Of a stretch of 64,000 nt of DNA, positions 32,778-41,389 are shown in pieces; position 1 is the first letter of the stretch, and each line of letters starts with the position of its first letter. A program made the position numbers and the translations under genes. Where the stretch lies: NCBI RefSeq assembly GCF_034497705.1, contig NZ_JAXRUV010000002.1, positions 341,950-405,949 on the forward strand, read 5' to 3'. The notes beneath the pieces were generated by a model. The model ran no database searches. It was given only the letters and a program-made list of their open reading frames with translations, and had not been told where the DNA came from. The DNA comes from Marinococcus luteus_A. Its GTDB lineage: Bacteria; Bacillota; Bacilli; Bacillales; Marinococcaceae.

Positions 32778-32889
32778 GAAAATGCCCCTTTCTTTTGAAT
32801 ATTGTACAGGGACTATTCCCAGGGTAAAACGAAGATAAAACATCGTTTTTAAAGAAAATGAGCTTATAAAGGAGCTATCAGTGAACAAA

Positions 32890-32904
32890 CAGTGAAAATC
32901 ACTG
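32890..32904 (+). promoter_or_regulatory. Inverted repeat upstream of second hydroxyacid dehydrogenase
   Basis: CAGTG-AAAAT-CACTG is a perfect dyad, with a third CAGTGAA half-site 11 bp upstream. It lies 25 bp before the start codon, where an operator would block the transcript. Confidence 0.35.
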
Positions 32905-32929
32905 AAAATGGGGCGAAAGGAGAATATGT

Positions 32930-33889
32930 ATGGAAAAACCATTAGTCGCTGCCTATAACCGGGTTAGCAGAGAGGCTCGTGAAAAACTAGCAGAAGTGTG
33001 TGAAGTCCGTTATTTTGAACGCAGTGAAACGCTTGAAGATCCGGCGTTCCGCGAAACGATGGCTGAGGCTGCAGCCATTATCGGTATCGAATATGAAATC
33101 GATGAAGCTTTTCTCGAACAGGCTCCAAACCTCCGTATTGCCGCCAACGTTTCTGTTGGCTACGATAATCTGGATCTGGAAGCTTTAAAAGCCCGGGGCG
33201 TATATGCTTCCAATACGCCGGAAGTGTTAAACGATACGACAGCAGACGCTATTTTCGGCCTGCTGCTGGCCGCGGCCAGACGCATTCCGGAAACTGACCG
33301 CTACGTTAAAGACGGAAGGTGGCAGAACACGCTCCCAGATGATTATTTCGGTGTGGACGTGCACCACCGGACGCTCGGCATAATCGGCATGGGGCGGATT
33401 GGGGAAGCAATTGCCAAACGGGCCCGTTTTGGCTTTGATATGAATGTTTTATATTATAACCGTTCACGAAAGCACGAAGCGGAGGAAAAATACGGCGTTT
33501 CGTGGACAGAACTTGAACCGCTGCTCGAACAATCGGATTTTGTCTGTACGATGACACCGCTCACCAAGGAAACGTATCACTTAATGAACGAAGCCGCTTT
33601 TCAGCGGATGAAATCGTCTGCTGTATTTATTAACGGTTCCCGGGGAGGCGTCGTGGATGAACAGGCGCTTGTCAAAGCGCTTCAGAATCAGTGGATACGG
33701 AGTGCTGGTCTGGATGTATTTTCGGAGGAACCGGTGCCGTCCGACCATCCACTGCTCTCGTTTCCACATGTGGTGACGCTTCCGCATATCGGTTCCTTCA
33801 CCGAAGAAAATGAAAACAATATGTCGCTGCGGGCGGCGGAAAATGTGCTGCAGGTATTGAACGGCCAGAAGCCTCAGGATCAGCTGTAA
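32930..33889 (+). CDS. D-isomer-specific 2-hydroxyacid dehydrogenase, copy 2
   Basis: Protein of 319 residues of the same family as the gene at 31402-32379. Motifs: LGIIGMGRIGEAIAKRARFG for NAD(P), INGSRGGVVDEQALV, EEPVPSDHPLLSFP with the catalytic Glu, and TLPHIGSFTEEN with the catalytic His. Family members reduce glyoxylate, hydroxypyruvate or 2-oxogluconate. ATG after AAAGGAG. Followed by a short GC dyad and the nag promoter. Confidence 0.88.
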   Translation: MEKPLVAAYNRVSREAREKLAEVCEVRYFERSETLEDPAFRETMAEAAAIIGIEYEIDEAFLEQAPNLRIAANVSVGYDNLDLEALKARGVYASNTPEVLNDTTADAIFGLLLAAARRIPETDRYVKDGRWQNTLPDDYFGVDVHHRTLGIIGMGRIGEAIAKRARFGFDMNVLYYNRSRKHEAEEKYGVSWTELEPLLEQSDFVCTMTPLTKETYHLMNEAAFQRMKSSAVFINGSRGGVVDEQALVKALQNQWIRSAGLDVFSEEPVPSDHPLLSFPHVVTLPHIGSFTEENENNMSLRAAENVLQVLNGQKPQDQL

Positions 33890-33920
33890 AACAGGAGAGG
33901 GCTCCTGTTTTTTAGTGCAA

Positions 33921-33955
33921 TTGGTATAGACAACTATATTTTATACTGGTACGAT
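33921..33955 (+). promoter_or_regulatory. nagAB-nagR promoter with NagR-type operator
   Basis: TTGGTATAGACAACTATA (33921-33938) matches, but for one base, the sequences in front of nagP at 46.9-47.0 kb. It contains TAGACA, which with TACGAT 17 bp later (33950-33955) makes a plausible sigma-A promoter, so a bound repressor would cover the -35 box. The dyad is of the kind bound by GntR/HutC-family NagR (YvoA) in Bacillus. Confidence 0.75.
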
Positions 33956-33977
33956 ATAGAAAAGGAGGGGACTCGTA

Positions 33978-35183
33978 GTGGAAGATACTATTATATATTC
34001 AGCGACTATTGTAAACGCAGACCGTACCTCAACCGACCAGTTCATCTGGATCCGCGGGCAGACAATCCACCGGACAGGAAGCATGGACCGCCTGCAGGAG
34101 GTGCCGGAGGAAACGCGCCGCCGGGCAACGATGGTGGACGGCTCCCGGGGCTTCTTTATACCGGGCATGATTGATATGCATATTCACGGCGTCCAGGGAG
34201 CAGACGCGATGGACGGTACCGTGGAGGCACTGGAAACAATGGCCCGGGTGCTGCCGGCTGAAGGTACAACAGCGTTTCTTCCAACTACGATTACCCAGAG
34301 GAGCGAGGAGATTACCAAAGCCCTGGAAGCGGTGGCTGAACACCGGAAAGCAATGCCGGGAGAAGGACGGGCGGAGATTGCAGGCGCTCACGTGGAAGGC
34401 CCGTTTTTTGAACCTTCCAAAGCCGGGGCCCAGCCGGCTGAATTCATGGTCCCGGCTTCGGTGGAGCTGTTTGAAAAGTGGCGTCATGCTTCCGAAAATG
34501 CGATCCGGGTTGTCTCACTGGCTCCGGAGCATGACCCGAATTTTACGCTGACCGCTCACCTGCAAAGCATTGGGGTCGTCGCTTCCGCTGCACATTCGAA
34601 CGCCTCCAAAGCGCTCGTGGACGATGCAGTAGAGAATGGGCTTTCGCACATCACCCATTTGTACAACGGCATGAGCGGGCTGCATCACCGGGAGCCCGGC
34701 GTTGCTGCCGCAGCGCTTTTAAATCCCGGACTTACTATTGAAATTATCGCAGACGGCGTCCACAGCCATCCGGACATGGTCAAGCTTGCCTATCAGGCAG
34801 CCGGTCCCGGGCGGATCTGCGTTATTACTGATTCCCTGCGGGCTAAAAATCTGCCGGACGGTTCATATGATCTCGGCGGCCAGCAGGTAACGGCGGCCGG
34901 AGACAAGCCGTATCTGGCAGATGGCACGATTGCCGGAAGCATGCTCGCTATGGATCAAGGCTTCCGCAACATTCAGGCGTTTACAGGCTGCAGCCGTGAG
35001 GAAGCGGTGCGTATGACCTCCTGGAACGCCGCGCATGAAATAGGACTCGCAGAGCGGAAGGGCAGCATTCAGGCTGGGAAGGATGCCGATATTGTCTGGA
35101 TGGACGCCAGTATGCATATACAGAAGGTCTGGTGCCGCGGAAGCATTGCCGCGTTCGAACAGAAGGGAGAAGTGAAGCCGTGA
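33978..35183 (+). CDS. nagA: N-acetylglucosamine-6-phosphate deacetylase
   Basis: Amidohydrolase of 401 residues that removes acetate from GlcNAc-6-phosphate to give glucosamine-6-phosphate. The metal-binding HIHGVQGAD (about residues 63-71), EGPFFEPSKAGAQ, SAAHSNAS, HLYNGMSGLHHREPG and the catalytic aspartate in VITDSLRAKNLPDGSY are present. The start is GTG, 7 nt after AAAGGAGGGG. It receives the product of the NagP PTS at 45.5-46.9 kb. Confidence 0.95.
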   Translation: MEDTIIYSATIVNADRTSTDQFIWIRGQTIHRTGSMDRLQEVPEETRRRATMVDGSRGFFIPGMIDMHIHGVQGADAMDGTVEALETMARVLPAEGTTAFLPTTITQRSEEITKALEAVAEHRKAMPGEGRAEIAGAHVEGPFFEPSKAGAQPAEFMVPASVELFEKWRHASENAIRVVSLAPEHDPNFTLTAHLQSIGVVASAAHSNASKALVDDAVENGLSHITHLYNGMSGLHHREPGVAAAALLNPGLTIEIIADGVHSHPDMVKLAYQAAGPGRICVITDSLRAKNLPDGSYDLGGQQVTAAGDKPYLADGTIAGSMLAMDQGFRNIQAFTGCSREEAVRMTSWNAAHEIGLAERKGSIQAGKDADIVWMDASMHIQKVWCRGSIAAFEQKGEVKP

Positions 35184-35935
35184 AGCTTATCCGAGTGGCT
35201 GACAGAGAAGTATTGAGCGTACATGCGGCAGAAATGATTGCCGGAAAAGTGAAGGAAAAACCGGACTGTGTGCTGGGCCTGGCTACCGGTGGTACACCGG
35301 AGGGCACGTATCAGCAGCTGAAAAATATCTATGACCGCGGGGAGCTGGATCTGTCCCGTGTTACGACATTTAACCTTGATGAGTATGCCGGCATGCCGAA
35401 AGACCATCCGCAAAGCTATCATGCGTACATGCAGCACAAAGTCTTCCAGCCGCTGCAGCTGCAGCCGGAACAGACGCATCTTCCAAATGGCACAGCCGAT
35501 GACCTGGAGGAGGAATGCAGGCGCTACGAAAAGCAAATTGCTGCAGCCGGCGGCATTGATATGCAGCTTCTTGGCATTGGTGAAAACGGCCACATCGGAT
35601 TCAATGAACCCGGCACCTCCTTTTCAAGCCGGACGCATGTGATACAATTGAAACCGTCAACCAGAGAAGCCAACGCGAGGTATTTTACGACTATTGAAGA
35701 CGTGCCGAGGCAGGCGGTAACCATGGGAATTGAAACCATTATGGACAGCCGCGAGATTCTTTTGCTCGTGTTTGGCAGACGTAAGAAAGAAGCGCTTCTT
35801 CGTCTGCTTGAAGGAGAGGTGCAGGAAGACTTCCCGGCTTCCGTACTGAAAAAGCACTCCAGCGTGACGGTGATTGCTGATGAAGAAGCGCTGGCAGATG
35901 TTCCCAAAGAGGTGTTGCAGCGCTTTACCGGGTGA
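35180..35935 (+). CDS. nagB: Glucosamine-6-phosphate deaminase
   Basis: Isomerase-deaminase of 251 residues converting glucosamine-6-phosphate to fructose-6-phosphate and ammonia. It shows ATGGTPEGTY, the catalytic aspartate region FNLDEYAGMPKDHPQSY and GIGENGHIGFNEPGTSF. The start is GTG 35180, overlapping the nagA stop by 4 bp (GTGA); the longer upstream frame lies inside nagA and is rejected. Confidence 0.95.
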   Translation: MKLIRVADREVLSVHAAEMIAGKVKEKPDCVLGLATGGTPEGTYQQLKNIYDRGELDLSRVTTFNLDEYAGMPKDHPQSYHAYMQHKVFQPLQLQPEQTHLPNGTADDLEEECRRYEKQIAAAGGIDMQLLGIGENGHIGFNEPGTSFSSRTHVIQLKPSTREANARYFTTIEDVPRQAVTMGIETIMDSREILLLVFGRRKKEALLRLLEGEVQEDFPASVLKKHSSVTVIADEEALADVPKEVLQRFTG

Positions 35936-35962
35936 AAACGTGGAAACGGGAGGAGGCCGTAA

Positions 35963-36685
35963 ATGAAAATTAACAAAAAATCCCCGCTGCCGATTTATTA
36001 TCAAATACAGGAAATGATCCGTGGAAAGCTTGAGAGCGGCGAATGGCCTCCGGGCTACATGCTTCCGTCCGAGCGTATTTTTGCTAAAGAATTTGATGTG
36101 AGCCGTATGACAGTCCGCCAGGCGGTGACGGAGCTTGTAAGTGAGCAGCTGCTGACGAGGGAAAAAGGCAAAGGCACGTTTGTAGCTGAACCTAAGATTG
36201 AACAGATGCTTCAGGGCCTTACGAGCTTTACCGAGGATATGAAAGCGCGTGGCATGAAAGCAAGCAGCGAGCTGCAGCTGTTTCAAATGGAAGAAGCGGA
36301 TGCGGCAACAGCGAGACTGCTTCAGCTGAAAGGCGGATCGGTCTATCGGATGGAGCGGCTGAGGCTCGCAGATAATAAGCCGATGGCGCTTGAGAATTCG
36401 TATCTGCATGCAGAGATGTTTCCCGGCCTTGGCGAAGAATCGGCATCAGGCTCTATTTATAATCGGCTCGAGCAGGATTATGGAATTACAATTGGGTCCG
36501 CCGATCAGTCCCTTGAGGCATCCCTTGCGTCGGAGCGTGAAGCAGAGCTTCTCGGCATTGTACCGGGAGCCCCGGTTCTTTTAATTTCCCGGACTACGTA
36601 TACTGCGGAAGGGGAGCCGTTTGAACACGTCATTTCTTCCTACCGCGGAGACAGGTACAAGTTCCGTATTCATATGCCGCGGTAA
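35963..36685 (+). CDS. nagR: GntR/HutC-family repressor NagR
   Basis: Regulator of 240 residues with an N-terminal winged helix (MLPSERIFAKEFDVSRMTVR, about residues 33-52) and a UTRA effector domain (about 90-235). In Bacillus subtilis NagR (YvoA) represses nagAB and nagP and is released by glucosamine-6-phosphate or GlcNAc-6-phosphate. Its place right after nagB matches. Predicted targets in this window are the operators at 33.9, 46.93 and 47.03 kb. Confidence 0.93.
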   Translation: MKINKKSPLPIYYQIQEMIRGKLESGEWPPGYMLPSERIFAKEFDVSRMTVRQAVTELVSEQLLTREKGKGTFVAEPKIEQMLQGLTSFTEDMKARGMKASSELQLFQMEEADAATARLLQLKGGSVYRMERLRLADNKPMALENSYLHAEMFPGLGEESASGSIYNRLEQDYGITIGSADQSLEASLASEREAELLGIVPGAPVLLISRTTYTAEGEPFEHVISSYRGDRYKFRIHMPR

Positions 36686-36779
36686 GAGCGGTCGAAGCGG
36701 CTTTTCTGGTTTTCTCGGCTGATTTACGTTAAAATGCTCGCAGGATAACGATTAGCTGATAATGAGGGAGGCCGCACAA

Positions 36780-37238
36780 ATGGATGATCGATTGTTTAAA
36801 GCAGCCATGGGCAAATTTACGACCGGTGTTACGGTACTTACGACGGAGCTTGAAGGGACAGTCCATGGTATGACGGCAAATGCGTTCATGTCTGTTTCAC
36901 TTGAGCCAAAGCTGATTCTCATTTCCGTTGCGAAAACGGCATCGATGCACGAATATATGCAGCAAGCAGAGCAGTTTGCCATCAGTGTTCTCGGCAACGG
37001 CCAGGAGGCAGTATCGCGCTACTTTGCCCGCCAGACAGAAGACGACGCAGAGGTGAGCTTTGAGCGGTTTGAGGACCGTCCGGTCATTGAAGGAGCCATC
37101 ACACAGCTTGCCTGCACGAAATATAACGAAGTCGACGCCGGGGACCATACGCTGTTTATCGGTTCCGTGGAAAATGTGACGGTGCAGGATGAAGCACCGC
37201 TTGTTTACTTTGAAGGCAAATACCGCTATATGGAATAA
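36780..37238 (+). CDS. Flavin reductase-like, FMN-binding protein
   Basis: Protein of 152 residues of the flavin-reductase-like (DIM6/NTAB) split-barrel family. It begins with RLFKAAMGKFTTGVTVLTT and has GMTANAFMSVSLEPKL, the FMN-binding stretch, and DHTLFIGSVENV. It probably reduces flavin with NAD(P)H, feeding a partner oxygenase that is not visible nearby. ATG 36780 follows GAGGGAGG by 8 nt; ATG 36762 would overlap that site. Confidence 0.85.
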   Translation: MDDRLFKAAMGKFTTGVTVLTTELEGTVHGMTANAFMSVSLEPKLILISVAKTASMHEYMQQAEQFAISVLGNGQEAVSRYFARQTEDDAEVSFERFEDRPVIEGAITQLACTKYNEVDAGDHTLFIGSVENVTVQDEAPLVYFEGKYRYME

Positions 37239-37241
37239 CTC

Positions 37242-37270
37242 ATCCGGCTTTTGGCCGGGTGTTTTTTTAT
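37242..37270 (+). terminator. Terminator after flavin reductase gene
   Basis: CATCCGGC pairs with GCCGGGTG around TTTTG, followed by TTTTTTT. Confidence 0.88.
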
Positions 37271-37347
37271 GTTCCGGCTCTTTTTTCTCCAGGAAGGACG
37301 TGCTACATTATATATAAGAAAACGCTTTCAAAAGAGAGGTGCGAGTC

Positions 37348-39129
37348 ATGAATAAAGCGGAATGGAACCGGTGGTCGGAGACGGGGATGCTGGACCGGAC
37401 ACGGATGGAAAAGCGGATCGCAGAGTCATGGCATACATGTGCACGGGAAGGAGTCGATCCAGCTGGAGGCATCGGTCAGCTGCCAGAACGAAAAGAATGG
37501 ATGGCCTACAAAAAAGAACGGGAAATGTATTTGGAAGCAGCAGACCCAATGCTCCGGCAGCTGCAGGGATTTTGTGAGGATATGAAGCTTTTGCTTCTGC
37601 TTACGGATGAACAAGGCAAAGTGCTCTACATCAATGGTCATCGGGACGCCCTTGCTCATGCCTCGAGCATTCATTTTGGGGAGGGAGTCACCTGGACCGA
37701 TCGGGCAGTGGGGACGAATGCCATCGGTACCAGTCTTTCTACAGGGGAGCCGATTGTGGTAGTAAAAGAAGAGCATTACGCTAAAGCCTCCAAAAGCTGG
37801 GAATGCGCAGCTGTACCGGTATACGACGGTAAAGGGGGCATCCTTGGCGTGCTTGATATGTCGAGTCCCTTTGGTTTTACGCATAAAGAACAAATCATGG
37901 GCACGGTGGTTTCAGCGGCATTTGCGATTGAGCGCTCCTGGCAGGAAAAGCTCCGTCAGCAGGAAATCGAGCTGCTTCAATACGCCCTCGCAGGCGACCA
38001 TACGTTCACACCGTATTTGCTAACGAATGCTTACGGAACCGAAGTGTACCGTCATCCGGAATGGAAGGAAAACGAGCTGGGAAATGATCCGGCCATCAGT
38101 AGGCTGGCAGTTCCAATCTATTCTGCAGCCACCCGCCGGCTGCTCGGCTACCGGTATCAGCCGGTGCATACAGAGGTGGAAAAAAAGAAGGTGCCACCGG
38201 CCCGGCCTTTCTTCCGGGGGGAAGCCGTAGGGGTAAGCCCGGCCTTTGAACAAACGATCGCAGAAGTGAAAAAGGCTGCCAAACAATCGGTGTCCGTTCA
38301 TCTTTTCGGTGAGACGGGGACGGGCAAGGAGGTTATGGCAAGACTCTTGCATAACAATAGTGAATACCGAAATGGTCCGTTTATCGCAGTCAACTGCGGG
38401 GCTATTCCGGAAAACCTGCTTGAAAGCGAACTGTTTGGCTACGAAGGCGGCGCATTTACCGGGGCGAAGAGGGGAGGCGCCGAGGGGAAAATTCGAGAAG
38501 CGAAAAACGGCACCCTCTTTTTAGACGAAATCTCTGAAATTTCCTCGGCAGCCCAGGTGGCATTTTTACGGGTATTACAGGAAAAACGGGTCACGCCGGT
38601 TGGAAGCAGAGACTCCATCCCGGTTAATTTCCGGCTAATTACTGCAAGCAATAAAAATATTACCGAACTCGTTCAGGAAGGAAGCTTTCGGCAGGACTTG
38701 TATTACCGCATTTATGTGTACCCGCTCACGCTGCCGCCGCTCAGGCAGCGGATGGAGGACCTGCCGGAGCTGATCCGCTATATTTCAGAGAAACAGGGAT
38801 GGAGCACCAACTGGCCGAAACAGCTGCTCGCCCAGATGGCCGGCTACGATTGGCCGGGCAACATTCGGGAGCTCTTTAATGTACTGGAGCGCATGTATAC
38901 GTATTATGAAGGAAGTGTACCGATGGACGTACTTCTTGAGCCTTTTCTTTCTGCTCCGGAAGCCCGGAAGCTCACGGCGAGCCGGTTTACGTACCGGGAG
39001 CAGATGGAGTGCGACCGGATCGAACGGGCGCTTGAAGCCTGCAGCGGCCGTGTTGCTGCTTCGGCCAAACAGCTTGGGATGGCGAGAAGCACGCTTTACC
39101 GGAAGCTGAAAAAATATGGACTGGAATAA
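37348..39129 (+). CDS. acoR: Sigma-54-dependent activator AcoR
   Basis: Enhancer-binding protein of 593 residues. The N-terminal half is a GAF-type sensor (about 75-190). The central AAA+ domain has Walker A GETGTGKE and the sigma-54 contact loop GAFTGA. The C-terminal Fis helix-turn-helix is in SGRVAASAKQLGMARSTLYR. In bacilli AcoR senses acetoin and activates acoABCL. The genes directly downstream are acoABC with a sigma-54 promoter, which fixes the assignment. ATG 37348 follows GAGAGG by 8 nt. Confidence 0.95.
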   Translation: MNKAEWNRWSETGMLDRTRMEKRIAESWHTCAREGVDPAGGIGQLPERKEWMAYKKEREMYLEAADPMLRQLQGFCEDMKLLLLLTDEQGKVLYINGHRDALAHASSIHFGEGVTWTDRAVGTNAIGTSLSTGEPIVVVKEEHYAKASKSWECAAVPVYDGKGGILGVLDMSSPFGFTHKEQIMGTVVSAAFAIERSWQEKLRQQEIELLQYALAGDHTFTPYLLTNAYGTEVYRHPEWKENELGNDPAISRLAVPIYSAATRRLLGYRYQPVHTEVEKKKVPPARPFFRGEAVGVSPAFEQTIAEVKKAAKQSVSVHLFGETGTGKEVMARLLHNNSEYRNGPFIAVNCGAIPENLLESELFGYEGGAFTGAKRGGAEGKIREAKNGTLFLDEISEISSAAQVAFLRVLQEKRVTPVGSRDSIPVNFRLITASNKNITELVQEGSFRQDLYYRIYVYPLTLPPLRQRMEDLPELIRYISEKQGWSTNWPKQLLAQMAGYDWPGNIRELFNVLERMYTYYEGSVPMDVLLEPFLSAPEARKLTASRFTYREQMECDRIERALEACSGRVAASAKQLGMARSTLYRKLKKYGLE

Positions 39130-39136
39130 TTGCGAC

Positions 39137-39185
39137 AAAATGAGACAAACCGGAGCATGATGCTCCAGATTGTCTCATTTTTTTG
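39137..39185 (+). promoter_or_regulatory. Dyad between acoR and acoA: terminator and/or AcoR enhancer
   Basis: AAAATGAGACAA (39137-39148) pairs with TTGTCTCATTTT (39170-39181), and inside it GGAGCATGATGCTCC (39152-39166) is a second dyad. The run of T after it makes a good terminator for acoR. The TGAGACA/TGTCTCA arms lie about 60-100 bp upstream of the -24 box, the normal place for enhancer-binding sites, so the element may do both jobs. Confidence 0.75.
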
Positions 39186-39238
39186 TGGAGCAAAAGCCTG
39201 AAACTGCAGCGGCTTGCCTGAAAATAACGCAGATACTG

Positions 39239-39255
39239 TTGGCACAAAACTTGCA
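39239..39255 (+). promoter_or_regulatory. Sigma-54 promoter of second aco operon
   Basis: TTGGCAC-AAAAC-TTGCA has the invariant GG and GC dinucleotides of the -24/-12 consensus at exact spacing. Transcription should start near 39267 and depend on AcoR. Confidence 0.95.
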
Positions 39256-39263
39256 AGTGTATA

Positions 39264-39296
39264 GGGCGAGAACGCCCGCAGGCTTCTTTTGCCTGC
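39264..39296 (+). promoter_or_regulatory. Two tandem hairpins at the 5' end of the aco transcript
   Basis: GGGCG-AGAA-CGCCC (39264-39277) and GCAGGC-TTCTTTT-GCCTGC (39278-39296) follow each other directly and would form the very 5' end of the mRNA. Such structures usually protect a transcript from 5'-end decay; neither is followed by a T-run long enough for termination. Confidence 0.55.
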
Positions 39297-39324
39297 AATA
39301 AATGAATATTAAAGGAGGATCAGT

Positions 39325-40338
39325 ATGGAAGCGTCCAACACAAGAACGCAGACGATGGATTCCCATCAGGCCATGTGGATGTATCAAAAAATGTCTGAAA
39401 TCCGGTATTTTGAAGATACTGTCCATGAAACGTTCAGCAAAGGAGTGCTGCCGGGATTTGTTCATTTGTATGCAGGTGAAGAAGCGGTGGCAGTCGGCGT
39501 ATGCGCGCACCTGAATGACAAAGACAGCATCACAAGCACTCACCGCGGGCACGGTCACTGTATCGCAAAAGGTTGTGATCTGAACGGTATGATGGCGGAG
39601 ATTTATGGCAAAGAAACCGGGCTTTGCAACGGTAAAGGCGGCTCGATGCACATTGCTGACATCAGTAAAGGCATGCTCGGGGCCAATGGCATCGTTGGCG
39701 GCGGTTTTCCGCTCGCTACTGGCGCCGGTCTGACAGCGAAGCTGCAAAACACGGGAGGCGTGGCGGTCTGCTTTTTTGGAGACGGGGCCAATAATCACGG
39801 CACGTTCCATGAGGGGATTAATATGGCGGCTATCTGGAATCTGCCAGTCGTTTTTGTTGCCGAAAACAACGGCTACGCTGAAGCAACTCCGTTTTCCTAC
39901 GCCTCGAGCTGTGAAAATATCGCCGATCGTGCAGCCTCCTACGGCATCCCGGGGGAAATTGTTGATGGCAAGGACGCAATGGCTGTATACGAAGCGGCAG
40001 CACGGGCAGTTGAAAGGGCAAGAAACGGCGAAGGCCCTTCCTTGATTGAATGTAAAACGTACCGGAACTACGGTCACTTTGAAGGCGATGCCCAGAAATA
40101 CAAAGGCTCGGAGGAACGTGAAGAGCATCTGAAGGACAAAGACGCGATTTTACAGTTCCGCCAGTATATGCTCCAGCACAACCTTTCCAATGAAGAAGGG
40201 CTGAACAAGCTGGATGAACAGGTGAAAGCTTCCATTCAGGCCGCTGTCGAATTTGCAGAAAGCAGTGATTATCCGGATGCAGGCAGCTTAATAACTGACG
40301 TGTATGTAGATTACACGAACACAGGGAGGGAGTCGTAA
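39325..40338 (+). CDS. acoA: Acetoin dehydrogenase E1 alpha subunit
   Basis: TPP enzyme subunit of 337 residues that with AcoB cleaves acetoin oxidatively to acetaldehyde and acetyl-lipoamide on E2. It has ITSTHRGHGHCIAKG, GKGGSMHIAD and the TPP motif FFGDGANNHGTFHEG to ENN. It is closely similar to the E1 alpha at 17477-18457. ATG follows AAAGGAGG. The stop overlaps the acoB start by one base (TAATG). Confidence 0.94.
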   Translation: MEASNTRTQTMDSHQAMWMYQKMSEIRYFEDTVHETFSKGVLPGFVHLYAGEEAVAVGVCAHLNDKDSITSTHRGHGHCIAKGCDLNGMMAEIYGKETGLCNGKGGSMHIADISKGMLGANGIVGGGFPLATGAGLTAKLQNTGGVAVCFFGDGANNHGTFHEGINMAAIWNLPVVFVAENNGYAEATPFSYASSCENIADRAASYGIPGEIVDGKDAMAVYEAAARAVERARNGEGPSLIECKTYRNYGHFEGDAQKYKGSEEREEHLKDKDAILQFRQYMLQHNLSNEEGLNKLDEQVKASIQAAVEFAESSDYPDAGSLITDVYVDYTNTGRES

Positions 40339-41372
40339 TGGGGAGGACCATCAGCTTTTCTGATGCAATTAATGAAGCACTTGCCGAAACGATGCGAAGG
40401 GATAAAAACGTTATTTTAATGGGTGAAGACGTAGCTGGCGGCGCGGCCGTCGATCATCTTCAGGACGAGGAAGCCTGGGGCGGGGTCATGGGTGTCACGC
40501 AGGGGCTGGTGCAGGAATTTGGCAGGGACCGCATTCTCGATACACCGATTGCAGAAGCAGGCTATGTCGGTGCAGCCGTCAGTGCAGCAGCAACTGGCAT
40601 GCGCCCGGTAGCGGAACTGATGTTTAACGACTTTATTGGCAGCTGCCTCGACGAAGTTATGAACCAGGGGGCGAAGCTGCGGTATATGTTCGGTGGTAAA
40701 GCGAAGGTACCGCTGACCATCCGGACGATGCACGGAGCGGGTTTTCGTGCGGCGGCCCAGCATTCGCAGAGCCTGTACGGAATGTTCACTGCAATCCCGG
40801 GGCTTAAAACGGTCGTTCCCTCCACGCCGGCAGAAGCAAAGGGACTCCTGATTGCAGCAATTGAAGATGATGACCTGGTCGTCTTTTTTGAAGATAAAAC
40901 GCTCTATAATATGAAGGGAGAAGTGCCAGAGGGTTATTACAAGACCGATCTCGGCAAAGCGGACATTAAGCGCGAAGGCAGTGACGTCACGATCGTTGCT
41001 ATCGGCAAGCAGGTGCATACCGCGCTTGAAGCGGCAGAACAGCTGTCGGCTAAGGGCATTCAGGCAGAGGTTGTAGATCCGCGAAGCCTGTCGCCTTTGG
41101 ATGAAGATACGATTTTAGCTTCAGTGGATAAAACCAACCATTTAATTGTCGTGGACGAAGCGACCCCGCGCTGTAACGTAGCGACCGATATTGCCGCGAT
41201 GGTTGCAGATAAGGGGTTTGATTCCCTCGATGCACCGATCAAACGAATTACCGCTCCGCATTCCCCGGTACCATTTTCGCCGGTCCTCGAGGATCTGTAT
41301 CTGCCGTCGGCGGACACAATCGTCCGAACCGTCATGGAGCTTACTGGTGAAGATACTGCGATGACTATGTAA
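40338..41372 (+). CDS. acoB: Acetoin dehydrogenase E1 beta subunit
   Basis: Transketolase-like E1 beta of 344 residues. NVILMGEDVAGGAAVDH carries an insertion with DHLQDEEAWGGVMGVTQG that is characteristic of AcoB proteins and is absent from the first-operon paralogue. DTPIAEAGYVGAAVSAA and the C-terminal VVDPRSLSPLDEDT follow. ATG overlaps the last base of the acoA stop, with GGGAGG upstream. Confidence 0.94.
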   Translation: MGRTISFSDAINEALAETMRRDKNVILMGEDVAGGAAVDHLQDEEAWGGVMGVTQGLVQEFGRDRILDTPIAEAGYVGAAVSAAATGMRPVAELMFNDFIGSCLDEVMNQGAKLRYMFGGKAKVPLTIRTMHGAGFRAAAQHSQSLYGMFTAIPGLKTVVPSTPAEAKGLLIAAIEDDDLVVFFEDKTLYNMKGEVPEGYYKTDLGKADIKREGSDVTIVAIGKQVHTALEAAEQLSAKGIQAEVVDPRSLSPLDEDTILASVDKTNHLIVVDEATPRCNVATDIAAMVADKGFDSLDAPIKRITAPHSPVPFSPVLEDLYLPSADTIVRTVMELTGEDTAMTM

Positions 41373-41389
41373 ACGAAAGGAGGGACAGT

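Noticed and set aside
37313..37330. cre-like sequence before acoR
   Set aside because: The right half (CGCTTTCA) is perfect but the left half has three mismatches because one base is missing; too weak to call.
39175..40128. Minus-strand frame of 317 codons across acoA
   Set aside because: Antisense to acoA and running into its sigma-54 promoter; no binding site or family match.
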